A DNA stretch of 17,615 bases. Source: Deltaproteobacteria bacterium (lineage in GTDB: Bacteria > Desulfobacterota > Syntrophia > Syntrophales > UBA2192). The notes beneath the pieces are model-generated. The model was not told where the DNA came from, did not search any database, and saw only the letters and a list, made by a program, of their open reading frames with translations. Within the stretch, counting starts at the first letter, position 1; each line of letters opens with the position of its first letter. The translations under genes were made by a program, and so were the position numbers. Of the stretch, positions 1-9,066 are shown piece by piece. Where the stretch lies: assembly GCA_026388445.1 (NCBI GenBank), contig JAPLJU010000170.1, forward strand, positions 1 to 17,615. Direction: 5' to 3'.

Positions 1-1079
1 AGGTCATCGGAGGAAATGTGGATGAGTGGAGGTCCTCGGTTTATTTGGCCGGGGAATACCTTCTGTCGAACTGGTACAAAAAAGGTTACCAGTCAAAGTA
101 TTACAGGGAACTCATCGATGCTGCAAGGTTCGACGCTGAAGTTGAATCCAAAAAACTCGTTCTGGAACTCACCGGCACTTACAGCTCGCTCAGCGAATGT
201 TTCATAAAGGTCCGATATGAGGGCGAGATCATCAGGAAACTGCAGGAGGCCGTCACTTTGCGTAAAAAGGCCTATGAATCCGGAGAGATTTCACTCGAAG
301 AATTTTTAAAGTCAGAGGCCGGGCTCGCAGCGGCCGAGAAAGAGCAATCCACCGACCGGATGCAGTTGAGACAAAATCTCGCTCGGCTTTCGGCCCTGAC
401 GGGAAAAGATTATTCCGAAGATGTCTACATTGAGCCGCTCCCCTCCGGGGGCATATCCTTTTCAGGGGAGATCATGAAGGACGTGGAGAGCATGCCGGAA
501 TACAAATACCGCCAGAAAGAGAAGGAGGGCCTCAAACACAAAGCGACAGCAGCGCGAAACGACTTTTTCCCCGACATCGGCATCTACGCAAGATACGACT
601 TCTACGGGAACAGGAGTGAGCTGTCGGACACCCTCCATGATATGAAAGAGATTTCTTACAACGCGGGTGTCTTTCTTTCGATCCCCCTTTTCGATGGGTT
701 TGCCAGAAAGTGGGAGAGAGAGAAGGTTCTCCGGGAGATCAAAAGACAGGAAGAGAGCATTCAGTCCCTCAAGGCTGAAAAGGCGAAGGAACTGGAAGCC
801 CTTCATGCAGGCCTTTCGGAGCAGGCGAGAACGGTAGAACACTACCGGAAGCTTGCCGTCCGGTACCGGCAGGTCCTCGAGATCGCCAGGGGTGCGAAGA
901 TTCTCGGTGAAAGGAGCGTCATGGACATTGCCGAGACGGAAAAGGAGGCCCTCTCCATCGAAAGGGATCTGAAGGTGGCGGAAAACGCGATGGCCTTGCT
1001 GGAGAAGAGGCTTTTCATCGAATCGGATTACAAGAATTTCATGAGAGATTATTATGGAAACGGGTCTGATATCCATTGA
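1..1079 (+). CDS. TolC-family outer-membrane efflux/secretion protein, 5' truncated by window edge
   Basis: Outer-membrane channel of a type I secretion system, which would form the trans-periplasmic duct joined by the HlyD-type adaptor encoded two genes downstream. The reading frame is open to the window edge (first full codon at position 3), so the N-terminus and signal peptide are missing; the GTG at 18 is only an internal codon. What remains is about 358 residues of mostly helical sequence: long charged heptad-like segments, a segment reading PLFDGFARKWEREKVLREIK that is typical of the second OEP repeat, and a C-terminal helix. This fits the second half to two-thirds of a TolC-like protein. 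Its stop overlaps the start of the ABC exporter gene by 26 bases, so the two are translationally linked. Family assignment is from motif recognition; a specific subfamily cannot be given. Confidence 0.88.
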   Translation, partial: VIGGNVDEWRSSVYLAGEYLLSNWYKKGYQSKYYRELIDAARFDAEVESKKLVLELTGTYSSLSECFIKVRYEGEIIRKLQEAVTLRKKAYESGEISLEEFLKSEAGLAAAEKEQSTDRMQLRQNLARLSALTGKDYSEDVYIEPLPSGGISFSGEIMKDVESMPEYKYRQKEKEGLKHKATAARNDFFPDIGIYARYDFYGNRSELSDTLHDMKEISYNAGVFLSIPLFDGFARKWEREKVLREIKRQEESIQSLKAEKAKELEALHAGLSEQARTVEHYRKLAVRYRQVLEIARGAKILGERSVMDIAETEKEALSIERDLKVAENAMALLEKRLFIESDYKNFMRDYYGNGSDIH

Positions 1080-3183
1080 AGTGGCGGCGAAGCTTCACTC
1101 CATCGCCGTGGACGTGAATGCGATCCGGAGAAAATACTTCCTCGAGGGTGAGCTGAAGACCGAGGAAATGCTTCGTGTCCTCCGGGATCATGGTTTTCGC
1201 GTACGTCTGAAAACGGGGCAGGCTGTGGAGAACCTGCTCAAGTATCCGGTGCCCTCCATCGTCGTGGCTCGCGACGGGACCTATCATGTCCTTTTGGGCC
1301 GCAGGGAAGACAGGGTGCTTCTCTTTGAAGCCCGGAAAAAAGCGGTGGTCGAGCTCACGGCGGAGGAGCTGAAAGAACTCTGGGACGGACAGATCATCCC
1401 GCTATATCCCCGTTTTGCCAAAACGGAGTTTTATCTCAATTTCAAGTGGCTCTTCGGGGAGTTCTTAAAATATCGCTCCATTTTCTCGGAAATCGTGACG
1501 GCGTCGTTTTTCATCCAGACCTTCGGGCTGGTGACCCCCCTGTTCATCCAGGTCATCATCGACAAAGTCCTGGCGCATCATGCCGTCACAACCCTTCAGG
1601 TCGTGGCGGGCGTATTTTTCACCGTCGTTCTCTTCGATGCCGTTCTGAACCTGATGCGGAATTACCTCCTTTACCACACGGCGAACAAGATCGACGGCGG
1701 ACTGGGCGCGAAGGTCTACCGCCACCTCTTGTCCCTCCCGTACCGTTATTTTGAAACGAGAAAGGTCGGGAACATCATCGCGCGGGTCCGTGAGCTAGAA
1801 AATCTTCGGCAGTTCATGACGAACATCTCCCTGACGGTTCTTCTCGACACACTTTTCTCCGTTGTCTTCATCGTGATCATGGCGCTCTACAGCGTGATGC
1901 TCACGGTCCTCGTTCTTTGCTTCATTGCCGTGATCGGCGCCATCTCTTTCTTTGTGACGCCGGCGATCAAAAGCCGCCTGGACGACAAGTTCCAGAAAGG
2001 CGCCGCAGCGCAGTCCTTCCTTGTCGAGTCCATCACGGGGATCCAAACCGTGAAATCCCTCGCCATCGAGGGGAAGATGGTCCGGAGCTGGGAAAATCAC
2101 CTCGGGGATTACATCCTCTCCGCCTTCCGGCTCTCGAATCTGGGAAATGCGGCGGTCACTTCATCACAGCTCCTCCAGAAGCTCATGACGCTCGCTGTCA
2201 TTTATTTTGGCGTGAGCCTCGTTTTTGAAAACCGGCTCAGCGTGGGCCAGCTCATCGCCTTTCAGATGTTCGCGTCCCAGCTGAGCGGTCCCATACTGCG
2301 GCTGGTCCACATGTGGCAGGATTTCCAGCAGGCCAGGCTTTCTCTCGAGCGGATTGGCGACATCATCAACACACCCTCGGAGGTTGTCGGAGGCAGTGTT
2401 GCCGTCAGGGAGCTGAAAGGTGACATCGTCTTCAAGGACGTGAGATTCAAATATTCACCCGAAGGCCCCGTGGTTCTGGACGGTATCAACCTACACATCG
2501 CGCCGGGGAGCATGGTGGGCATTGTGGGCAGAAGCGGCTCCGGCAAGAGCACCATCGCAAAACTGATCCAGCGCCTGTACGTCCCGACGGAAGGTACCCT
2601 GACGGTGGACAGCATCGATGCCAGGCACATGGATCCGCTCCAGCTTCGCTACAGGATCGGCATGGTGCCCCAGGAATGCTTCCTTTTCAGCGGGACCATC
2701 CGGGAAAACGTTTCGATGGCCATGCCCGATGCCGCAATGGAAAGAATCATCGGGGCCTGTCAGGCGGCCGGTGCCCATGAATTTATCGCGGAGATGCCCC
2801 TGGGTTATGAAAGCCATGTGGAAGAGAGAGGGGTTTCCCTCTCCGGGGGGCAGAAACAGAGGATTGCCATCGCCAGGGCGCTCATGACCAACCCCCCCAT
2901 CCTCATCTTTGACGAGGCGACGAGTTCCCTGGATTACGAGTCCGAGAAGATCATCCAGAGAAACCTTGCACATATCGGGAAGGGGAGAACGATTATTCTC
3001 ATCGCCCACAGGCTTTCCATCATGAGAAACTGCGATGTTATTTTCATCATCGACAGGGGCCGGATCGTGGAAGCGGGAAATCACGAGGCGCTCATGAAGA
3101 AGAACGGTCTTTACAGCTACCTTTACAAGCAGCAGGAAGGTGAACATGACGGATTATCACGATTTCAAGCCCATACTGGCTGA
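1054..3183 (+). CDS. HlyB-type type I secretion ABC transporter (peptidase-like domain, permease, ATPase)
   Basis: Inner-membrane ATPase that would energise export of an unfolded substrate through the TolC-HlyD channel. The 709 residues show the full HlyB order. Residues 1-125 form a C39-like domain with no catalytic Cys, as in HlyB, where this domain binds RTX cargo without cleaving it. A six-helix permease lies at about 140-440 and a nucleotide-binding domain follows. The ATPase has Walker A GRSGSGKST (492-500), signature LSGGQ (596-600), Walker B ILIFDE (616-621) and the H-loop His652. The ATG lies inside the end of the TolC-like gene. The following adaptor gene starts before this stop, so all three form one operon. 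A Cys-less C39 domain argues for RTX-type cargo rather than a double-glycine leader peptide, which fits the RTX gene next door. Confidence 0.95.
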   Translation: METGLISIEVAAKLHSIAVDVNAIRRKYFLEGELKTEEMLRVLRDHGFRVRLKTGQAVENLLKYPVPSIVVARDGTYHVLLGRREDRVLLFEARKKAVVELTAEELKELWDGQIIPLYPRFAKTEFYLNFKWLFGEFLKYRSIFSEIVTASFFIQTFGLVTPLFIQVIIDKVLAHHAVTTLQVVAGVFFTVVLFDAVLNLMRNYLLYHTANKIDGGLGAKVYRHLLSLPYRYFETRKVGNIIARVRELENLRQFMTNISLTVLLDTLFSVVFIVIMALYSVMLTVLVLCFIAVIGAISFFVTPAIKSRLDDKFQKGAAAQSFLVESITGIQTVKSLAIEGKMVRSWENHLGDYILSAFRLSNLGNAAVTSSQLLQKLMTLAVIYFGVSLVFENRLSVGQLIAFQMFASQLSGPILRLVHMWQDFQQARLSLERIGDIINTPSEVVGGSVAVRELKGDIVFKDVRFKYSPEGPVVLDGINLHIAPGSMVGIVGRSGSGKSTIAKLIQRLYVPTEGTLTVDSIDARHMDPLQLRYRIGMVPQECFLFSGTIRENVSMAMPDAAMERIIGACQAAGAHEFIAEMPLGYESHVEERGVSLSGGQKQRIAIARALMTNPPILIFDEATSSLDYESEKIIQRNLAHIGKGRTIILIAHRLSIMRNCDVIFIIDRGRIVEAGNHEALMKKNGLYSYLYKQQEGEHDGLSRFQAHTG

Positions 3184-4456
3184 GGTGGAGGAAAGGCCTC
3201 CCAATCCCATCGGCAGGGCTTTTCTCTGGACGACGATTGCCATCCTCGGACTGGCGCTGATCGGGCTCATCTTCATCAAGGTGGACGTGGTCGTCACGGC
3301 GCGGGGTAAGATCATCCCAGCGGGAGATGTCAAGGTCCTTCAGCCGCTCGAGACGGGTGTGGTCAGCAAGATCTGCGTGAGGGAAGGGGATTACGTGAAA
3401 GCGGGGGCCCCTCTCATCGAGATTGACCCATCCGTTGACAACGCGGATCTGGAAGGGAAGGAGAAGAACCTGAATCTCTCCAAGGTATCCATGGCCCGCA
3501 TCCGGGCTGTTCTCGATGACAGGGCGTTCAGACCGTCCGGTGAAGGCCGGCCCCCGGAGATCGTGGATACGCAGCTGAAACTTTATCAGTCGCAGAGGGC
3601 GCTCTATCACTCGACTTTGAAGGAAAAACAGCTTGCCCTCGAGGAGGCCGAGCATGCCGTCCGCACCCTGCAGGACGAACTGCTCAAGCTGGAAAACCTG
3701 CTTGCGGTAACGCAGGAAGTTGAAAAAAAGCAGAAGGCCCTCGTCGAGATCGGAGCCCTCGCGGAGAACCGCTTCAAAGAAAAGATCAGGGAGAGAATGG
3801 GCCAGGAACGTGAAGTGGAGGTTAAGCGGGGACAGATCAAGGAGGCGACGGCAAGGGCGGAGCGGGTGAGAAGCGAGGTCGAGTCTTTCAGAAACTTATT
3901 TCGTGAGAAGATGCTCAGCGAGCTTTCAAGCAACATGCAGGGCAAGAACATCCTCGAGGCGGAGGTCACCAGCCTGAATTTCAAGAAGGGCAAGCGGTCC
4001 ATCAACGCGCCGGTCAGCGGCTACGTGCACATCCTCTCGATCAAGACCGTCGGCGGTGTCGTGACGCCGGCCCAGCAGGTGGTCAGCCTTGTGCCGGAGG
4101 ACGCGGCCCTGATGGCCAGGGTTCTTGTCCTCAACAAGGACGCGGGTTTCGTCTGGCCCGGGCAGAAGTGCGTGGTCAAGGTGGACACCTTTGATTTCCA
4201 GAAATACGGGATGATCGATGGTAACGTGGAGTCGGTCAATCCCTTCAGCGTCGAGGAAAAGGAAAATTCAGGTGACGGTTATCCGGTCCATGTGAATCTT
4301 GCCTCCGAGGAATTGAAGACGAAAGACGGGAGCACTCATAAAGTGAGGCCCGGTATGTCCGTGAGCGCCGAAATCCAGGTCGGCCAAAGGCGGGTCATCG
4401 AGTTTTTCCTGTTCCCGATCATCAAGTATCTGGATGAAGGGTTGAAGGTGAGATAG
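3146..4456 (+). CDS. HlyD-family periplasmic adaptor (membrane fusion protein) of type I secretion
   Basis: Adaptor that bridges the ABC exporter and the outer-membrane channel. From the ATG at 3146 it has 436 residues: a short cytoplasmic N-terminus, one membrane helix at about 25-45, a first barrel-sandwich half motif at about 62-95 (VLQPLETGVVSKICVREGDYV), a long Glu/Lys/Arg-rich coiled coil at about 100-280, and the second half motif from about 286 (INAPVSGYVHILSI). A beta-rich C-terminal domain follows. I prefer ATG 3146 because AGGAAGG lies five bases upstream; the GTG at 3140 overlaps that ribosome-binding site. The gene overlaps the exporter gene and ends about 40 bases before a strong terminator. 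Length and order are normal for the HlyD/LapC group. Confidence 0.93.
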   Translation: MTDYHDFKPILAEVEERPPNPIGRAFLWTTIAILGLALIGLIFIKVDVVVTARGKIIPAGDVKVLQPLETGVVSKICVREGDYVKAGAPLIEIDPSVDNADLEGKEKNLNLSKVSMARIRAVLDDRAFRPSGEGRPPEIVDTQLKLYQSQRALYHSTLKEKQLALEEAEHAVRTLQDELLKLENLLAVTQEVEKKQKALVEIGALAENRFKEKIRERMGQEREVEVKRGQIKEATARAERVRSEVESFRNLFREKMLSELSSNMQGKNILEAEVTSLNFKKGKRSINAPVSGYVHILSIKTVGGVVTPAQQVVSLVPEDAALMARVLVLNKDAGFVWPGQKCVVKVDTFDFQKYGMIDGNVESVNPFSVEEKENSGDGYPVHVNLASEELKTKDGSTHKVRPGMSVSAEIQVGQRRVIEFFLFPIIKYLDEGLKVR

Positions 4457-4497
4457 AAAAGGCGAGGGGAGAGATTACAAAACAATCGTCAAAAAGG

Positions 4498-4528
4498 ACA
4501 GGCTGATTATATTGCGTAATCAGCCTGT
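4498..4528. terminator. Bidirectional Rho-independent terminator between convergent operons
   Basis: A perfect 12-bp stem (4498-4509 with 4517-4528, arm ACAGGCTGATTA) encloses a 7-base loop. On the + strand it is followed by TTTATCTTCCTTT, ending the secretion operon. On the - strand it is followed by CCTTTTT, ending the RTX transcript. The position between two converging genes fits a shared terminator. Confidence 0.9.
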
Positions 4529-4561
4529 TTTATCTTCCTTTATTTTGTCAGAACCGTACGA

Positions 4562-7500
4562 TCATCCCTGGGGGTTGAGTTGCTGGTGCCAGGTCTGGGC
4601 AAGCGTTGTCTGGAAGGCCTGGTCATTCCTGAGCGTGTCGTATTGCTGGACGATGTCCATCCCCTGGGTGCTGTTGAAATCGATCATGGCGTTGACGATG
4701 TGCTCCATGTCCTGCCGGGTGATGTAGCAACCGTCCGTCACTTCCAGCCGCTCGATGCCGTAGTTGGCTTGGAACTGCCTCGAGACGCGGATGTAATCAT
4801 CATCGTCTGTGAAGATGAGAAGGTCCAGCCCGTCCCGGAACATCACGAGCCCCTGCTTGTCGATGCCTTCGCCCAGCCTCACCGTGTCGATGTTGCCAGC
4901 GGCAGTATCGTAGTCCTCGATTTTATCCTGGCCGTAGCCCTTGGCAAATAAATAGGTATCGCTGCCGGTACTGCCATATAGGCCGTCATTGCCAGTACCT
5001 CCTTCGAGGATGTCATTGTCATACTCTGCATAGAGTGTATCGTTCCCGGTCCCACCCCTCAGGACGTCATTGCCCATATATCCGAAGAGGACGTCGTTGC
5101 CGGCATCCCCCTCGACGACATCGTTCCCGTGGCTGCCGTATATCCAGTCGTCACCATCCCCACCGTTGAGATAGTCGTCTTGATTTCTGCCGTAAAGGTA
5201 GTCATTTCCAGCCAGGCCGAAAATCTCGTTTTTATATCCGTCGAAGCCGTAATTGAGATTATCGTTACCCCCGGTGCCCGAGATAATGATGTTGATCCGT
5301 TGACTGATCTCCGAGGCCGTCAGTTCCGTACCATCGGCAAATTTGAACCTGTCCACCTGGTAATAATCACCATTCAACCACTTGTCGAACTTCAGCGTCT
5401 CACCCGTTTCCCTGTTCCGAAGTACCAGGTTGCCGCCTTTGTTGCTTCCCTCGCCAATGTATTTAAACGAGTCCGGTGCTAGTCCTTCACCAAACTGGAC
5501 GGTGTCAATGCCGTTCCTGTTTATGGTATCGCCGTACCAGCCCACCCGTTCGATTTCGTAGCTGTAAATCGTGTCGCTCCCTGACCCCTTGCCGTACAGG
5601 TATGTGTCGTCCCCCCAGCCGCCGTAGAGAAGATCGTCTCCGGCACCACCGTCCAGGATGTCATCCCCTTTTTCACCAAATAGTGAGTCATTGCCCTCAT
5701 TTCCACGCAGTATGTCTTGCGCGAGGTCGTATCCGCCGTATAGGGTGTCATTACCTGACCCGCCTTCCAGAAGGTCAGCTCCGTATGACCCGAAGAGCGT
5801 ATCGTCTCCTGAGCCGCCGTTTAATATTTCATCATTATTGTTTCCCTGGATATAGTCATTGCCACTCTGGCCGTAAAGGACATCGCTGCCGCCATTTGAA
5901 TATAGCCTGTCATTCCCATCCCCACCAGCGATAGCATCATCGCCGCTATCACCGGAGAGTGTTTCATTTTCCGGGCTCCCGTATTTTTTCCTCACGCCGG
6001 CCGAGTCAACGATCCAGGCTAAATCCTCACCCTGCGCTGCGAAATAATCACGGAAGGGCAAGAAGTCCACGACCTCTATTGATCCAGATCCCCTGAGAGC
6101 ACGACTGAATTCACCCAGGAATTCCTTGCCGCTCTGCAAGTTCTCTGAGAACCTCTCCGTAATTTCAGTAGCGACCTGTGTCAAATCACCGTTGAGTGTG
6201 TGAGTTGCCGGGTCCCATTGAAACATTATCTGGTCGAAGGAATCCTTCAAATGCGTCTGGAACATCAACTGGGCATAATACATCTCATAGAGGGCAGTGT
6301 ATGCCTGGTTGAGGTACCCCGAAGCAAGCTGATTCGGGTTCGGGCCAATGGCGCCCAGGAAATCCGTGACTAGGAACTTCTCGAGGACATACAGTTTTCT
6401 AGCATCGATGCAGGGACCCCTGCTGGACGGGTCAATCATCTCCGCACCTGTCCACCTGAACAGGATTTGATCCATCAAGCGGTTTCTGCCATCGATGGTC
6501 TTTTCATCTGCAAAGTTTTCAACAAGCGTCTTCAGGGAAACCGTCTGAATGTCAAAACCTAACGGGAGATCATCAATCTGATCCGCCGACAACAGCTCTC
6601 TTGCCATCGCCTGGTGGAGGTCATATACGGTTCCAGTGCCCCTCAAATCAGGAAGCATTTCCAATTCAGCCGGCTCGGGAAGCCAATCCACGGCCAGCGT
6701 GAAGAGGATATCTCTTTGAAGCAGAAAAGTGCCTATCTCACTTATCGTACCGTCCGTTCTCTCATAGGATCCCGTCTGGACCTTTGTGTTACCTTTTCCA
6801 TCGGTAACCGTAGTGTCTGTACAACCTGTGTTCAATGTTCTTATGCCAAGTTCCTCGAGCGTGTAGAATTCATCCGATCCCGATATACCGTTAGAGTCGA
6901 GATCCCGCCACACCCTGAGCTGAGTCCAAGCCCCATCACCAGCATCAATTCTTCCGTCGCCGTTATCGTCGATATCAGCCAGCGCCTGGAAACCGCCGGA
7001 AGCCATGTCGCCGTTTTTGAGAATTGTCTGATCTCCGAATAGCTCCCGACCGCTGTTTATGACACCATCGCCATTCCGATCCAAGACCAGAATCCCATCA
7101 TCCGGCGCAACCCAGCCGGTTTTCTCTGCAAAGGCGTTTCCGTCATGGTCAAAAAAGGCATAAGTTTCGGGACCGATGGTTTCTATGCCGTCCCCATCAA
7201 GATCGAGAAAGAGGGGATCCTGTTGCGGATTTTGCGCCGTCGCCGCATTGGCGTAGTACCTCTTGATATGGTCATAGCAATCTATATACGTGAATGTTGT
7301 ATTGGAGACATGCTCGGGCAGCAGGAAAGGGTTAAAAACAATAGTGCACGCGACAGCGTAACCTGCGGCATATGCCGCGTCCCAGTTAGGCTGGAGAAAG
7401 GGAAAGTCCGGACTATTTGGGTCGAGGGTGATGATTTCATCGACCAGGCGGGCATCCGCCATCATTCGCTCCCACTGGGCCTCCTGTAACTTGCCCTGTT

Positions 7501-7702
7501 TTGCAAGCTCTTCCGCCGCATCATAGGCTTCGTCATGCCTTCGGAAGCACTTGTCAAGGTCATCATCCGGCGGGTAATAATAATCATGGGTTTCTTTTGT
7601 GAAGGGATCTCTCCACAATGTACCATCATCATTTATTCTCTGTCCTTTATGACCAGGCCCACCGTATTTGCCATATCTGGGTATCATCTTCCAGTAGTTC
7701 AT
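4562..7702 (-). CDS. RTX protein with N-terminal phospholipase A2-like domain, probable type I secretion cargo
   Basis: A 1046-residue protein. Near the N-terminus, YGKYGGPG (10-17) matches the secreted phospholipase A2 calcium loop YGxYxGxG with both loop cysteines replaced. DKCFRRHDEAYD (50-61) matches the His-Asp catalytic motif (His56, Asp57) and resembles the HDxAYD of parvovirus VP1 phospholipase; MADARLVDE (81-89) may supply the further Asp. Residues 164-290 are Asp-rich EF-hand-like loops (DLDGDGIET, DRNGDGVIN, DDNGDGRID) common in RTX proteins. RTX nonapeptides (GGxGxDxLx type) fill 581-700 and 808-915, each block followed by a haemolysin-related calcium-protein domain (about 733-800 and 938-990). 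The last 50 residues lack repeats and would hold the secretion signal. There is no N-terminal signal peptide. GGGGGG lies eight bases before the ATG. Enzyme activity is inferred from motifs only. Confidence 0.9.
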   Translation of the reverse strand: MNYWKMIPRYGKYGGPGHKGQRINDDGTLWRDPFTKETHDYYYPPDDDLDKCFRRHDEAYDAAEELAKQGKLQEAQWERMMADARLVDEIITLDPNSPDFPFLQPNWDAAYAAGYAVACTIVFNPFLLPEHVSNTTFTYIDCYDHIKRYYANAATAQNPQQDPLFLDLDGDGIETIGPETYAFFDHDGNAFAEKTGWVAPDDGILVLDRNGDGVINSGRELFGDQTILKNGDMASGGFQALADIDDNGDGRIDAGDGAWTQLRVWRDLDSNGISGSDEFYTLEELGIRTLNTGCTDTTVTDGKGNTKVQTGSYERTDGTISEIGTFLLQRDILFTLAVDWLPEPAELEMLPDLRGTGTVYDLHQAMARELLSADQIDDLPLGFDIQTVSLKTLVENFADEKTIDGRNRLMDQILFRWTGAEMIDPSSRGPCIDARKLYVLEKFLVTDFLGAIGPNPNQLASGYLNQAYTALYEMYYAQLMFQTHLKDSFDQIMFQWDPATHTLNGDLTQVATEITERFSENLQSGKEFLGEFSRALRGSGSIEVVDFLPFRDYFAAQGEDLAWIVDSAGVRKKYGSPENETLSGDSGDDAIAGGDGNDRLYSNGGSDVLYGQSGNDYIQGNNNDEILNGGSGDDTLFGSYGADLLEGGSGNDTLYGGYDLAQDILRGNEGNDSLFGEKGDDILDGGAGDDLLYGGWGDDTYLYGKGSGSDTIYSYEIERVGWYGDTINRNGIDTVQFGEGLAPDSFKYIGEGSNKGGNLVLRNRETGETLKFDKWLNGDYYQVDRFKFADGTELTASEISQRINIIISGTGGNDNLNYGFDGYKNEIFGLAGNDYLYGRNQDDYLNGGDGDDWIYGSHGNDVVEGDAGNDVLFGYMGNDVLRGGTGNDTLYAEYDNDILEGGTGNDGLYGSTGSDTYLFAKGYGQDKIEDYDTAAGNIDTVRLGEGIDKQGLVMFRDGLDLLIFTDDDDYIRVSRQFQANYGIERLEVTDGCYITRQDMEHIVNAMIDFNSTQGMDIVQQYDTLRNDQAFQTTLAQTWHQQLNPQG

Positions 7703-7746
7703 TCCTTCTTCCCCCCTTTATGTATTCGAGGACGCATTTCCCCTGA

Positions 7747-8871
7747 TCATTTAACGGTTTTTCCTGCTCCCATCTGCCGCAGTCGGTCGCGCGGCAATTT
7801 GATCTCCTTCAGATCGCTCCCGTCACTGTTCATGACCCACAGGGACGGTCCCCCCTTGCGCTCCGGGTCCGTGTCGGCGATGAAAACTACCCTGGATCCG
7901 TCATAGGAAATGGCCGATTCGACAATCATCGCCTTCATGCTCGTCAGGCGATTGGTCTGCCCCCCCTTTCTGATAAAGAGGTCGTAGTTGTAAGTTCCCC
8001 CGATGCCGTCCATCTTGTTGGTGATCGAGGTGAAAAGAACAGTGCCGTCCAGAGATACGGCGGGATTGCTGGAGTGCCGGCCGTTCTGGAAAGCGGGCTT
8101 CAGCTCATTTTCCTTTCCATCCATGATAAATATCCTGTTTTCGCGGTAGGTCTTCTCGTACCTGTCGTTAAAACCCAAGTCCTCTACCTTTGGCCCATCG
8201 CCCGAGAAGATGAAATGTTTCCCATCCGGCAGATAATAAGGCCGGGACATCATGTAGAATTTGTAATCCGTCAGCTTCCGCTCCGTGCCTGTTTTTAAAT
8301 CCACTTCGTAGGCATCCCAGCGCGAGAACATCTTGCCCCGCCCGAAGGTCCGCTCCCGCTTGTTTTCGGAACGTATAAAGATAACCCGCTCCCCGTCGGG
8401 AGAAAAGGTCGGCACGGCATCGAGCTTGACCTCCGTTTTGCCGCTTGCTCCTTTTTTCCTGAAGGTGAGCTGCCTCACATTATCCCCGCTGGAAGACATG
8501 ACAAAGACATTTGCCACATCCCCCTCGCCGTCGACAAACGCGATCTTTGTGCCGTCAGGGGAGTAAATGGGTGCGCCGTGCAGTCGGCTTTCCGTGGGTT
8601 TCAATCTCTGAACATCACCATTGGACAAGTCGTAGGTCACTACATCGCATGCATCATATCCGCGGGACTCGTCACAGAAGGCAAGGACGATTTTTTTATT
8701 GTCGGGTGAAAAGGTCGGGCTTATAAACCCGTAGGTGCCCTTTGTGTCTTTCTCCGGCGTTGAATGGCAGCCGGAAACCGCCAGTAACAGACACAAAACT
8801 GCAAGAAGAGGTACAAGACTGACGGTTGATTCGCGAAACCTTTTCCCTTCATGACGCGGCTTTGCCGTCAC
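7747..8871 (-). CDS. Beta-propeller (TolB/PD40-like) lipoprotein
   Basis: Predicted lipoprotein of 374 residues. The signal peptide has a basic start (KPRHEGKRFR) and a Leu-rich core and ends in the lipobox AVSGC with Cys35; residue +2 is His, so outer-membrane sorting is likely. The mature part has six PD40/WD40-like blades with SPDG-type turns at about residues 54, 103, 157, 214, 273 and 323, as in TolB-type propellers. I chose GTG 8869-8871 because GGAGG (8879-8883) lies seven bases upstream; the ATG at 8925 has no good ribosome-binding site and would add 18 residues before the signal peptide. The RTX gene starts 44 bases downstream with no terminator between them, so the two are probably co-transcribed. 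Its role is unknown; a surface partner or protector against the RTX protein is conceivable. Confidence 0.85.
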   Translation of the reverse strand: MTAKPRHEGKRFRESTVSLVPLLAVLCLLLAVSGCHSTPEKDTKGTYGFISPTFSPDNKKIVLAFCDESRGYDACDVVTYDLSNGDVQRLKPTESRLHGAPIYSPDGTKIAFVDGEGDVANVFVMSSSGDNVRQLTFRKKGASGKTEVKLDAVPTFSPDGERVIFIRSENKRERTFGRGKMFSRWDAYEVDLKTGTERKLTDYKFYMMSRPYYLPDGKHFIFSGDGPKVEDLGFNDRYEKTYRENRIFIMDGKENELKPAFQNGRHSSNPAVSLDGTVLFTSITNKMDGIGGTYNYDLFIRKGGQTNRLTSMKAMIVESAISYDGSRVVFIADTDPERKGGPSLWVMNSDGSDLKEIKLPRDRLRQMGAGKTVK

Positions 8872-9049
8872 GCTATATCCTCCAGCTTTCCCGGACGGTA
8901 AGATTCCCATTTTTAGAAATCCCATTATGCAGATACTTGTTATTCAAATACATAACCTGAAAGAATTTTCAATAGGTAGAATGGTTAATTCACAGGCTTA
9001 TTTTTGTGCAACCAAATCTAAGAAAAAAGCATTAGAAAAGAAGGGCGAG

Positions 9050-9066
9050 TAATACTTTTTTCGTAG
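9050..9066 (+). repeat. Interspersed 17-bp repeat, copy 1
   Basis: The sequence TAATACTTTTTTCGTAG occurs here and again, identically, at 14450-14466. Both copies are preceded by ATTAGAAAA, 10 bases upstream here and 13 bases upstream there. Both are followed within about 60 bases by a CTGTCCC motif. Origin unknown; it could be the end of a small mobile element. Confidence 0.6.

Noticed and set aside
4900..5960. Repetitive DNA in this stretch as a CRISPR-like or satellite array
   Set aside because: The periodicity is 9 codons and encodes RTX nonapeptides in an open frame; the DNA copies are diverged.
8872..8925. N-terminal extension of the beta-propeller lipoprotein to ATG 8925
   Set aside because: The upstream ATG has no good ribosome-binding site, while the GTG at 8871 has GGAGG at ideal spacing and gives a normal lipoprotein signal.
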